NCBI GenBank assembly: GCA_019137115.1
Contig: JAGVSV010000245.1
Span: forward strand, 1-15,114
Origin: Bacillota bacterium
GTDB taxonomy: Bacteria; Bacillota; Clostridia; Christensenellales; Aristaeellaceae
Direction of reading: 5' to 3'
DNA length: 15,114 nt
Shown here: piece after piece, positions 14,582 to 15,114 of the stretch
Layout of the letters: every line of letters begins with the position of its first letter
Numbering within the stretch: position 1 is the stretch's first letter
Made by a program: the position numbers and the translations under genes
Notes under the pieces: model-generated
Seen by the model: the letters and a program-made list of their open reading frames with translations, nothing else
Told to the model about the DNA's origin: nothing
The model's database searches: none

Positions 14582-15114
14582 ATGGCGTTTGTGACGGTAA
14601 CGGATTTGCGCCGCGTTTGCGCCGCGTGTACGGCGCGGGCGACGCGCAGGTGGTGGCGCTGGATTCGGTGTCGCTGGACATAGAGAAGGGCGCGTTTGTG
14701 GCGGTGATCGGCTCCTCGGGCTCGGGGAAATCCACGCTGCTGCACCTGTTGGGCGGGGTCGACCGGCCCGATGCGGGCCGCGCGGTCATTGACGGCACCG
14801 ACCTGTACACGCTTAGCGAAACGCAGCTGACGGTGTTCCGGCGGCGGCGCATTGGGCTGGTGTACCAGTTTTTTAACCTCGTGCCCGAACTGACGGTGGA
14901 GGAAAACATCCTGCTGCCGCAGCTGATGGACGGGAACAAGGGCGACGGGGCGCGGCTGGCCGAATTGCTTTCCGCCATCGGGCTGGAAAACCGGCGAAAC
15001 TACCTGCCCAACCAGCTGTCCGGCGGCCAGCAGCAGCGCGCGGCCATTGCGCGCGCGCTGATCAACCAGCCCGCGCTGGTGCTGGCGGATGAGCCGACGG
15101 GCAACCTGGACACC
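14582..15114 (+). pseudogene. ABC transporter ATP-binding protein (LolD/MacB/BceA-like), frameshifted by 11-bp duplication; 3' end outside window
   Basis: ATPase subunit of an ABC system of the kind that works with FtsX-like permeases (lipoprotein release, MacB-type efflux, or peptide-antibiotic resistance). Seen: Walker A IGSSGSGKSTLL, Q-loop YQFFNLVPELTVEENI, signature LSGGQQQR, and Walker B LVLADEPTGNLD. The gene has a strong promoter and AGGAGG 5 nt before the ATG. From that ATG the frame reads MAFVTVTDLRRV, then leaves the ATPase frame and stops after 33 codons. TTTGCGCCGCG occurs twice in tandem at 14605-14626. With one copy removed the reading continues MAFVTVTDLRRVYGAGDAQV through all motifs to the window end. 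A GTG at 14626 could start a shortened protein but has no ribosome binding site. Confidence 0.88.
14605..14626. repeat. Perfect 11-bp tandem duplication in the ABC gene
   Basis: TTTGCGCCGCG is present at 14605-14615 and again at 14616-14626. The next base still fits the period; after that it breaks. Eleven is 3n+2, so the copy shifts the frame at codon 12 of the ATPase. Confidence 0.95.

Noticed and set aside
14626..15114. Intact ABC ATPase starting at the GTG at 14626
   Set aside because: No ribosome binding site before it, and it would lose the first beta-strand, while the upstream ATG has AGGAGG and the matching N-terminus once one 11-bp copy is removed.

Overview
The window (15,114 bp, GC-rich, roughly 60-65% by eye) looks like the chromosome of a high-GC Bacillota/Clostridia bacterium, probably an anaerobe. 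The reasons are a Bacillus-type phospho-sugar mutase (PgcA), an AddA-type helicase-nuclease, an oxygen-sensitive glycyl radical enzyme with its radical-SAM partner, strong AGGAGG-type ribosome binding sites, and consensus sigma-A promoters. No genus can be named from the sequence alone.

Layout. (1) 1-1286, minus: phospho-sugar mutase, its C-terminus cut by the window edge, with a near-consensus promoter. (2) 1364-1585, minus: a 73-aa helical protein of unknown function with its own promoter. (3) 1698-7158: a compact leftward phage-derived cassette. It holds portal, scaffold-like protein, N4-gp56-type major capsid protein, head-tail connector, head-closure protein, a broken tail-completion/tail-tube gene, NlpC/P60 endolysin and holin, and it ends in a terminator. 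There is no terminase, head protease, tape measure, baseplate, integrase or repressor. In front of it lie four helically phased TGACA decamers. (4) 7182-11004, plus: aldo/keto reductase, glycyl radical enzyme and a miniature activating enzyme, tightly packed behind one promoter. (5) 11005-14487, minus: addA, converging on the glycyl-radical operon with no spacer, and with no addB beside it. (6) 14531-15114, plus: the start of an ABC-transporter ATPase gene, cut by the window edge.

A theme runs through the window. Two genes are frameshifted by perfect tandem duplications: 53 bp in the phage gene and 11 bp in the ABC gene. In each, removing one copy restores a convincing protein. Two other proteins keep their frame but lack core family segments: the activating enzyme lacks about 50 residues after GGEP, and AddA lacks helicase motif VI. 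Either this locus is decaying, or the sequence contains small duplication and deletion errors; reads would decide.

How the genes work together: the reductase, glycyl radical enzyme and activase form a plausible anaerobic pathway in which the radical enzyme makes a carbonyl product and the reductase reduces it. The substrate is unknown. The phage cassette encodes head and lysis functions but could not package or deliver DNA alone. No gap between genes exceeds about 180 bp, and no tRNA, rRNA, CRISPR array or insertion sequence was seen.
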